Below are positions 1 to 4,523 of a stretch of DNA of 8,395 nucleotides, one piece after another. Position numbers and translations under genes: made by a program. Numbering within the stretch: position 1 is the first letter of the stretch; every line of letters begins with the position of its first letter. Origin of the DNA: CAYVOX01 sp964453035. Its GTDB lineage: Bacteria > Chloroflexota > Anaerolineae > Anaerolineales > Anaerolineaceae. The stretch is taken from contig CAYVOX010000141.1 in assembly GCA_964453035.1 (NCBI GenBank), positions 1-8,395 of the forward strand. Direction: 5' to 3'. The notes beneath the pieces were generated by a model that saw only the letters and a list, made by a program, of their open reading frames with translations, did no database searches and was not told the DNA's origin.

Positions 1-494
1 TCAACCCCGCCCTCGATGAGAGCGCTGGCTTGCTCCTGGAAAATCTCAACCAGTTGATCAAAGCTGATGTTGGAAAGCTCCGGATCGGACATGGAGGGGA
101 GTTTTCCGGTGGGACCGATAGAACCGGCCACAAAACGGTGATGACCGGGCAGGCTGTATTCATCAGCCAGACGGCGGGCCAACTGAGCGGCGGCGAGGTT
201 GATCTTTGCAACGCTGGATTGCAGGCCGTACTCGGCGAGCGTCAGGCGGTTGGCGCGGAAGGTATCGGTTTCAATCACGTCCACGCCGACCTCCAAAAAG
301 GAGCGGTGGACGACTTCAACAGCCTGAGGGTAGCTGATAACCAGGTAATCATTACAACCATTTGTGCGCTCTCCGCCGAAGTGTTCAGCGGTGAGGTTCA
401 TTTTCTGCAGGCTGGTGCCCATGGCGCCGTCAAAGACGAGGATGCGTTCTTTGAGTGCATCCGTATAGTGAGATTGGGTGGTCGGTATGGGCAT
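1..494 (-). CDS. metH: Methionine synthase, N-terminal homocysteine-binding domain (partial, runs off left edge)
   Basis: Cobalamin-dependent methionine synthase transfers a methyl group from methyltetrahydrofolate to homocysteine in the cytosol. Only the first 164 residues are present. They match the start of the homocysteine methyltransferase barrel: FDGAMGTSLQ (about residues 21-30), a GCNDYL segment (46-51), the VDVIETDTF strand (71-79) followed by ANRLTLAEYG, and FVAGSIGPTGKLP (121-133). The zinc-binding cysteines lie further on, outside the window. The start is the ATG at 494-492, preceded five bases upstream by a perfect AGGAGG (505-500). A SAM-I riboswitch and its terminator sit directly upstream, which supports a methionine-pathway role independently of the protein. 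Because the folate, cobalamin and reactivation domains cannot be seen, a homocysteine methyltransferase fused to a MetF-type reductase (YitJ-like), also commonly S-box controlled, remains possible. Confidence 0.87.
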   Translation of the reverse strand, partial: MPIPTTQSHYTDALKERILVFDGAMGTSLQKMNLTAEHFGGERTNGCNDYLVISYPQAVEVVHRSFLEVGVDVIETDTFRANRLTLAEYGLQSSVAKINLAAAQLARRLADEYSLPGHHRFVAGSIGPTGKLPSMSDPELSNISFDQLVEIFQEQASALIEGGV

Positions 495-499
495 GGGCG

Positions 500-505
500 C
501 CTCCT
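500..505 (-). promoter_or_regulatory. Ribosome binding site of metH
   Basis: On the minus strand this reads AGGAGG, a perfect Shine-Dalgarno core five bases before the ATG at 494. It fixes the metH start. It lies just beyond the T-tract of the leader terminator, so it is transcribed only when the terminator is not formed. Confidence 0.8.
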
Positions 506-509
506 GAAT

Positions 510-537
510 AAAAATTTCCTCTCAAATATGAGAGGAA
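510..537 (-). terminator. Riboswitch-controlled intrinsic terminator in the metH leader
   Basis: A perfect 9-base-pair stem, TTCCTCTCA (537-529 on the minus strand) with TGAGAGGAA (524-516), closes a four-base loop and is followed at once by ATTTTT (515-510). This is a standard rho-independent terminator placed between the SAM-I aptamer and the metH ribosome binding site. Its 5' arm contains CTCTCAT (534-528), which can instead pair with ATGAGGG (561-555) overlapping the 3' strand of aptamer helix P1. That gives the competing antiterminator expected for this riboswitch class. Confidence 0.88.
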
Positions 538-555
538 CGCTGATATTGCATTCTC

Positions 556-659
556 CCTCATCTTCCAGGCCTGAAGTTCACCTGCCGGAATTGGCACCAG
601 CTTGAGCGCGCGGTTGCCGAGGTTTCACAGGGCCGGTCCCTCCACCTCTCTTGATGAGC
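556..659 (-). promoter_or_regulatory. SAM-I (S-box) riboswitch aptamer
   Basis: On the minus strand the conserved S-box core is readable in order: CTCATCAAGAGAGG at the 5' side of P1/P2, GAGGGACCGGCCC, TGAAACC, CGGCAACC, GGTGCCAATTCC, and finally GGAAGATGAG. Helix P1 forms from CTCATC (658-653) and GATGAG (562-557). This is the consensus layout of the SAM-I aptamer. The family binds S-adenosylmethionine, which stabilises P1, frees the downstream terminator arm and stops transcription. Position (between a sigma70-like promoter and metH) and the overlapping antiterminator/terminator fit that OFF-switch mechanism. The identification rests on motif order and pairing read by eye; no covariance-model search was run. 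Confidence 0.95.
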
Positions 660-660
660 T

Positions 661-680
661 GCCAGGGGAGTTGCCCTGGC
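661..680 (-). other. Hairpin at the 5' end of the metH leader RNA
   Basis: GCCAGGG (661-667) and CCCTGGC (674-680) form a perfect 7-base-pair inverted repeat with a six-base loop. It lies between the predicted transcription start (about 691) and the riboswitch aptamer. There is no T-tract after it on either strand, so it is not a terminator. It could protect the 5' end of the leader RNA or help insulate the aptamer; either role is inference. Confidence 0.45.
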
Positions 681-697
681 CTATGTTTGTTGGGCGA

Positions 698-726
698 ATC
701 TTACCATACTTGGAAGTGAAGGTCAA
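698..726 (-). promoter_or_regulatory. Sigma70-type promoter of the metH leader
   Basis: On the minus strand TTGACC (726-721) is followed after exactly 17 bases by TAAGAT (703-698). These match five of six -35 consensus bases and five of six -10 bases at the optimal spacing. Transcription would start near position 691, about 30 bases before the SAM-I aptamer, which is a suitable distance for riboswitch control. Confidence 0.75.
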
Positions 727-784
727 AGGGGAGATTGCTGCTTTACCAAGTGTATGGAGCGTTTAGCGGTGGAACCAAAGGGTT

Positions 785-1639
785 TTATTTACGCAGGCGC
801 AGGATGACCGCGGCGGCAACCATCACAAAACACATAAAAATCCCCAGCGGGATAAAATTGGCGGGAGTGATGGTGAGCTTGGAAGGCTCGATAAAACTGC
901 CGAAAGAGATCCAATAGATGCCCATGCCGCATGGGAAGAAAATCAACAGGTTGGCAAAAAAAGCGGTGGCCGGGCCGCTGCGCGCAAAGTTGCGCAGCCG
1001 TTCACCGCTTTGCCGCCACAGCCACAGCCACATGGCCCCCAGCCCCAGGATGACCAGCGGCGCCAGCAGCGCTTTCTGACCTTCGATAAAATTGACTGCT
1101 TCCATTAATCCATACAGGATTCCCGCGACCAGGGGCCAGGGCTGTCGGCGGACAATCGAGGGAGAGGCCAAATAACGCACCTCCAGGTAGAGCAGGCAGC
1201 CAAATAGCAGGAATTGAGCCAGGTCAATGATGATATGCCCGAGGGTCTCGTCCAGAAAATAGAGCAGGGCATACATATCCGGCGGCAGGTTGGTGTAATC
1301 GCGGATCTCGGTGGCCAGGGTGTTGATGGCGTTGGTACTGGTGCGCATGGCGTTACCGTAAATGAACAGGAAGGAGAAAACCAGCAGGATGATGCGAAAC
1401 TGCCGTGATGTTTTCCCTTCGTAGGATAATTCCACAAAAAGCACCAGGCTGATGATATACAACGGCATATTCAGAGTGAAATCGACGAAATCTGTGACGC
1501 GAAAATACCAGATTAAGCGTGTCTTTAAAATTTCACCAGCTAGGGCGACCACCGCGACCCCCAGGGTGAAGAGCATCAGCGCCAAAAAGAGGGTGCGTTG
1601 CCAGTTGGCCTGGGGAACGGGCTTTGGATCATTTTCCAT
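785..1639 (-). CDS. Polytopic membrane protein of unknown function
   Basis: I do not recognise the family. The 284-residue product is very hydrophobic, with about eight likely membrane helices near residues 15-36, 50-71, 81-97, 132-157, 168-184, 189-208, 225-246 and 260-280, and a basic RLRK end. Several polar residues fall in or beside helices: N96, R99 and N103, then D130, E131, H135 and D139 in a DETLGH..ID stretch, and E180, N183 and E186. Such a cluster could form a metal or substrate site, but that is only inference. The ATG at 1639 lies inside the last codons of the upstream DJ-1-like gene (11-base overlap), so translation is probably coupled. No strong Shine-Dalgarno is seen, only a purine-rich stretch. 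The gene ends about 60 bases before the metH promoter, with no clear terminator between. Confidence 0.75.
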   Translation of the reverse strand: MENDPKPVPQANWQRTLFLALMLFTLGVAVVALAGEILKTRLIWYFRVTDFVDFTLNMPLYIISLVLFVELSYEGKTSRQFRIILLVFSFLFIYGNAMRTSTNAINTLATEIRDYTNLPPDMYALLYFLDETLGHIIIDLAQFLLFGCLLYLEVRYLASPSIVRRQPWPLVAGILYGLMEAVNFIEGQKALLAPLVILGLGAMWLWLWRQSGERLRNFARSGPATAFFANLLIFFPCGMGIYWISFGSFIEPSKLTITPANFIPLGIFMCFVMVAAAVILRLRK

Positions 1640-2483
1640 TTTTGTTCTTTTTTTCCACGAGGTCCATCATGAACTGGGCGGTTTGTGCGCCGTCGTTCTG
1701 GTTTTGCCCTGTGACAAGGTTTCCATCCACCACCACATGGCTGGCAAATAGTTCCATTAAAGCGGTTGCACTTTCATACAAAGCGCCAGCATTTCGTAAT
1801 TCCCGTTCAGGGTGCATGGGCGTCATTGAGATGCCCAACTGCTGCACCTGCCGGTCTGTGACCGCTGTCATCCTGCGCCCCAACACGAGAGGTTTGCCGT
1901 TTTTATCCGTCGCGTTGAGAAATCCCAATGCGCCGTGGCAGACTGAACCCAGGATAACATCCGCGGCATAAGCTGCGCTGATCTTCTGACCTAATTCTTT
2001 GGAATACCCCAGGTCATAAGCCGCCCCCCAGCCGCCCGCGATGAAGATCAGGTCGTATTGAGTAAATTCAACGGCCGTTATCTTGATGGAGTTACTGACT
2101 TTTTTCTGAAATTCACTGTCCGCGAGGAAGCGCTTATCTTCAGATGTGAGCAGCGGCCAGCGCAGCGAGGATGGTTCGATCGGGATCTCGCCTCCCTGGA
2201 TGCTGGCCACATCCACCTGCATTTGAGCACCCAGGAATTGGTAATAAGGCACAGTCATTTCAGATGCGTATACCCCTGTTTTCTTGCCCGTATCACCCAG
2301 GGTTGCGTGGCTGGTCGTGATGATCAAGGCGCGTTTGCCAGGTAAGTCGTAACTTTTCCCGGCATAAGGGCGATGAAGTCCCAATAAATTGAGTAGAGAG
2401 GGCAGCGAAATCACTAAAAGGCCGATCAATACCACGGGGATCGCGATGATCCAAAATAGTTTACGACTCGTCAATTTTTTCAT
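1629..2483 (-). CDS. Membrane-anchored DJ-1/PfpI family protein (class I glutamine amidotransferase-like fold)
   Basis: The 284-residue product begins with a basic MKKLTSRK and a hydrophobic helix (about residues 9-33), which should anchor the rest outside the membrane or act as an uncleaved signal. The globular part is a DJ-1/PfpI-like domain: strand KRALIITTS (50-58), acidic residue E75 in YASEMTVPY, the GGWGAAYDL loop (150-158), the nucleophile elbow GSVCHGALGF (179-188) with C182 followed by H183, and a late VVDGNLVTGQN segment (251-261). CHG plus an upstream Glu resembles the Hsp31/glyoxalase III branch, but the usual His of the GG-H-G loop is Trp here. Family members are glyoxalases, chaperones, proteases or deglycases, so the reaction cannot be assigned. 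It is first in a coupled pair with the membrane protein it overlaps. The start has only a weak GGGATAAAG ribosome site. Confidence 0.85.
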   Translation of the reverse strand: MKKLTSRKLFWIIAIPVVLIGLLVISLPSLLNLLGLHRPYAGKSYDLPGKRALIITTSHATLGDTGKKTGVYASEMTVPYYQFLGAQMQVDVASIQGGEIPIEPSSLRWPLLTSEDKRFLADSEFQKKVSNSIKITAVEFTQYDLIFIAGGWGAAYDLGYSKELGQKISAAYAADVILGSVCHGALGFLNATDKNGKPLVLGRRMTAVTDRQVQQLGISMTPMHPERELRNAGALYESATALMELFASHVVVDGNLVTGQNQNDGAQTAQFMMDLVEKKNKNGK

Positions 2484-2533
2484 AAGGCTTTATCCCGTTT
2501 CCGTGAATTTGTGAACTGGTTGATCGCGGCCCG

Positions 2534-2561
2534 ATTATGACGGGGGTGCTATGCATTTCAA
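2534..2561 (-). promoter_or_regulatory. Likely promoter of the DJ-1-like/membrane protein pair
   Basis: On the minus strand TTGAAA (2561-2556) and CATAAT (2539-2534) are separated by 16 bases, close to the sigma70 consensus. The start of transcription would lie near 2527, giving a leader of about 44 bases before the ATG at 2483. No operator-like palindrome is evident. Confidence 0.5.
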
Positions 2562-2687
2562 AAAGGGCAGGTGGATACCGGAGAGCCAGCTCACAATCGT
2601 GAATAGAAATTAATAAAGAATGAGTTAGGTAAAGTTAAGGTTAAATCAGAATATTGAGAGTATATCAATATTTGATAAATTTTCCAT
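2562..2687. other. AT-rich non-coding stretch left of the scaffold gap
   Basis: No gene, RNA or convincing hairpin is seen here. The last 90 bases are strikingly AT-rich compared with the flanking genes and carry short GTTA/AAGGTTAAA-like reiterations. The decamer AGGTAAAGTT at 2627-2636 recurs in inverted orientation directly after the gap (2788-2797). Confidence 0.5.
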
Positions 2688-2787
2688 NNNNNNNNNNNNN
2701 NNNNNNNNNNNNNNNNNNNNNNNNNNNNNNNNNNNNNNNNNNNNNNNNNNNNNNNNNNNNNNNNNNNNNNNNNNNNNNNNNNNNNNN
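2688..2787. other. Assembly gap of 100 N (scaffold join)
   Basis: Exactly 100 undetermined bases, the conventional placeholder for a gap of unknown size. Real distance, orientation and content between the minus-strand genes on the left and the plus-strand genes on the right are therefore not established by this sequence. Confidence 0.98.
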
Positions 2788-2788
2788 A

Positions 2789-2863
2789 ACTTTACCTTAT
2801 CCCCCTCCAACTACATCAACTCCAACCCCAGCGAATACGCCTACTATCTATTCATATCCATAA
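2789..2863 (+). CDS. Possible 3' end of a Pro/Thr-rich protein interrupted by the gap
   Basis: Directly after the gap one frame stays open for 24 codons and ends in TAA at 2861-2863. The translated tail is almost entirely Pro, Thr, Ser and Tyr, with a PTTSTPTPANTPT core. Such PT-rich stretches are typical of linkers and stalks in secreted or surface proteins, and they are common in Chloroflexota exoproteins. Repetitive coding DNA of this type would also explain why the assembly broke here. The fragment has no domain, and its 5' part is missing. The frame also happens to stay open on the left side of the gap back to 2654, but the Ns make that meaningless. It could equally be non-coding low-complexity DNA. 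Confidence 0.3.
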   Translation, partial: TLPYPPPTTSTPTPANTPTIYSYP

Positions 2864-2895
2864 TCATCCATATAGTAATATGGGGAGATTGAAAA

Positions 2896-3249
2896 ATGGC
2901 AACAAGGATACCAAACGGCATTTTGGAAGCTAGTTTATTGGCATTGGCTTGTTGTTTGGTCTTCACGCTTTTTGATGCACAAGCTGACGGATGGTGTAAT
3001 AATCAGGCATGGAATCCCAAGAATTCTGGAACTTTTCAAGCCAATTCTCGTATAATGAAGCAAAGAAACTATGAAAAAGAAACTGGCTTTCGTTTTAAGT
3101 GGTGGCGGATCGCGAGGGGCGCTGCAAGTTGGGGCGCTCAGGGCCATTTTGGAGGGCGGGTATATCCCGGATATTATCACCGGCACCTCCATCGGGGCTG
3201 CGAACGCTGCCTTCCTTTCGATTCACGGCTTTACCGCAGAGGGGATTGA
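2896..3249 (+). CDS. Doubtful short ORF upstream of and overlapping the patatin gene
   Basis: An ATG at 2896 follows GGGGAG (2882-2887) with an 8-base spacer, a good ribosome site. The first 31 residues resemble a signal peptide or membrane helix (LEASLLALACCLVFTLF, then AQA at residues 28-30). Residues 32-58 look like ordinary soluble sequence. From about residue 59 onward the frame lies inside the patatin gene in another frame, and its Arg/Gly/His-rich composition there is that of an out-of-frame shadow. The patatin promoter also falls within it. The 5' part may be the remnant of a small secreted protein whose original end was lost, or a chance ORF. I recognise no family. Confidence 0.2.
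   Translation: MATRIPNGILEASLLALACCLVFTLFDAQADGWCNNQAWNPKNSGTFQANSRIMKQRNYEKETGFRFKWWRIARGAASWGAQGHFGGRVYPGYYHRHLHRGCERCLPFDSRLYRRGD
3027..3056 (+). promoter_or_regulatory. Probable promoter of the patatin-like gene
   Basis: A perfect TATAAT at 3051-3056 ends 14 bases before the patatin ATG at 3071. The -35 candidate is poor: TGGAAC (3027-3032) at 18-base spacing. Transcription would start about 3063, leaving a leader of only around eight bases without a real Shine-Dalgarno. The mRNA would therefore be nearly leaderless. Confidence 0.45.
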
Positions 3250-3964
3250 GAAACTGCAGAGTGTGTGGCAATCGACAGTGAACCAGGACCTGCTGCCGAC
3301 GAACCTGTGGACGCATACGATGCGTATCCTGCTGCGCAAACCGGGTGCCAATACCAAGGAACGCATCAGGGAGTTTGCGATTGCCAATGGTCTGACCCCA
3401 GACTTGCGCTTTGGTGATATCAAAACGGCACGGCTTTATCTGGTGGCGGCGGATTTGAATGCCGGACAGCAGGTGATTTTTGGGCAAGATTTGAACGATT
3501 TTGTTCTGGATGGGGTGATGGCATCCATGACGCTGCCGCCCTGGATGGCGCCTCTGGAAAAGGAAGGGCGCTACCTGATGGACGGTGCCGCGGTAAGCAA
3601 CTTGCCGATCGAGGCGGCGCTGCGGCAAGGGGCCAGTGATGTAATTGCGCTGGACCTGTTTGACCCCAATGAAGTGGAGACCTCGGAGCAGGGATTGCGG
3701 CCGTTTTTGTGGAAGCTGGATAAAACGGTGGAAAGCCGGCAAGCTGAACTGGAGATGAAGCTGGCGGAAGCGCGCGGCGTGCGCGTGAGGCGCATTACAC
3801 TGGCGGGTGATACACCTGTGGCAATCTGGGACTTCAGGCATGCAGTGGCGCTAATGGAAAAGGGGTACGCCCTTGGACAGAAGGCTGTGCAATGCTGGCA
3901 GCAGGAAGACGCTCCGCTATGGCACCGACTTATTTCGAAGGTGACGGGCGGGCAGGGCGGCTGA
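3071..3964 (+). CDS. Patatin-like phospholipase (RssA/YlbK-type acyl hydrolase)
   Basis: The 297-residue protein has the complete patatin catalytic set. The N-terminal strand KLAFVLSGGGSRG carries the oxyanion-hole glycines (11-16). The nucleophile elbow is GTSIG (38-42) with S40. The DGA motif (171-173) provides the dyad Asp D171, followed by VSNLPIEAA. Members of this family hydrolyse acyl esters of phospholipids or other lipids with a Ser-Asp dyad. There is no signal peptide, so a cytosolic protein acting at the inner leaflet is expected. The length fits the short bacterial patatin group. The start is chosen because the strand and glycine loop begin right after MKKK, as is usual in the family; the ribosome site is weak and the promoter's -10 lies 14 bases upstream. 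It is separated from the next gene by about 145 bases and is probably transcribed alone. The physiological lipid substrate cannot be inferred. Confidence 0.93.
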   Translation: MKKKLAFVLSGGGSRGALQVGALRAILEGGYIPDIITGTSIGAANAAFLSIHGFTAEGIEKLQSVWQSTVNQDLLPTNLWTHTMRILLRKPGANTKERIREFAIANGLTPDLRFGDIKTARLYLVAADLNAGQQVIFGQDLNDFVLDGVMASMTLPPWMAPLEKEGRYLMDGAAVSNLPIEAALRQGASDVIALDLFDPNEVETSEQGLRPFLWKLDKTVESRQAELEMKLAEARGVRVRRITLAGDTPVAIWDFRHAVALMEKGYALGQKAVQCWQQEDAPLWHRLISKVTGGQGG

Positions 3965-4066
3965 GCTTGAGCGGGGACTGGATCGGGTTTTGAGTCGAAT
4001 TGCCAATCATAATGATTTTGGCGCAGGGGAACTCCTCGCCTGAAACTTGCATCCTGCCGGGTATCG

Positions 4067-4093
4067 TTGTTCTCTACCAGGTTAGGATATAAT
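4067..4093 (+). promoter_or_regulatory. Possible promoter of the membrane protein-selA-peptidase-tsaD operon
   Basis: TATAAT occurs at 4088-4093, 16 bases before the GTG start at 4110. The best -35 nearby is TTGTTC (4067-4072) at a short 15-base spacing, so only the -10 is convincing. Transcription would begin near 4100, giving a very short leader that just includes GAGG (4101-4104). Confidence 0.35.
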
Positions 4094-4109
4094 TCAATTA
4101 GAGGCTGCT

Positions 4110-4523
4110 GTGGAACCTGTTAAACATCCCCCCTTTTTTCCAATTCTCTTGACCGGCATTTTCTTTTCACTGGCAGGCTGGGCCGGATTGGCATTCATCG
4201 TCATATTCTCAGACCCCGAACTTGGCCCGCGCTGGCTGTTCTATTTTTGCCTGACGTTGGCGGCAGGCGGCACGGCGCTGCCGGCGGTGGCTTACTTCAA
4301 CCGACGCTTCCCGACCACCCCCGTGGCTAATGAAGGAGTGCTTTTGAGGCAAACTGCCTGGGTGGGAATTTTCGTGAGCCTGCTGGCCTGGCTGCAAACC
4401 GGCCGGATTCTCAACCCGGCGCTGGGGGTATTTCTGGCGGTGAGCCTGGCGCTGGTGGAAGCGCTGCTGAGGTTGAATGAGCGCAGCCGGTTTGACCCGG
4501 GTAAGGAATCGGAGCATGAGTGA
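4110..4523 (+). CDS. Small four-helix membrane protein, unknown function
   Basis: I do not recognise the family. The 137-residue product has four likely membrane helices (about residues 11-34, 42-63, 82-99 and 103-122) and a charged C-terminal tail (LNERSRFDPGKESEHE) that should be cytosolic. The start is GTG at 4110, preceded by GAGG (4101-4104) five bases upstream; no better ATG exists near the first helix. Its last codons overlap the selA start in ATGAGTGA (4516-4523), so it is translationally coupled to selA. No catalytic motif is visible. Codon use and base composition match the downstream genes, which suggests a resident gene rather than a recent arrival. A role in selenium handling is possible only by position and is not shown. 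Confidence 0.75.
   Translation: MEPVKHPPFFPILLTGIFFSLAGWAGLAFIVIFSDPELGPRWLFYFCLTLAAGGTALPAVAYFNRRFPTTPVANEGVLLRQTAWVGIFVSLLAWLQTGRILNPALGVFLAVSLALVEALLRLNERSRFDPGKESEHE

Noticed and set aside
30..605. Plus-strand 191-residue open frame over the metH start and leader
   Set aside because: It is antisense to metH and crosses the riboswitch and terminator. The minus-strand frame has clear family motifs and a perfect ribosome site.
727..784. Search for a terminator of the minus-strand membrane protein pair before the metH promoter
   Set aside because: Only very short complementary bits were found and no stem with a T-tract, so readthrough into the metH leader cannot be excluded and no terminator is called.
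2654..2863. Open frame that spans the 100 N
   Set aside because: Its continuity is an artefact of undetermined bases. Only the real bases after the gap are considered, as a low-confidence fragment.
3095..3841. Long minus-strand open frame (248 residues) opposite the patatin gene
   Set aside because: It is rich in His, Arg, Gln and Pro with no recognisable domain, as expected for the antisense of a GC-rich gene. The plus strand encodes a full patatin catalytic set.
3998..4023. Imperfect inverted repeat GCCAATCAT...ATGATTTTGGC after the patatin gene
   Set aside because: It is AT-rich with a bulge, almost no loop room, and no following T-tract on the plus strand. It is too weak to call a terminator.
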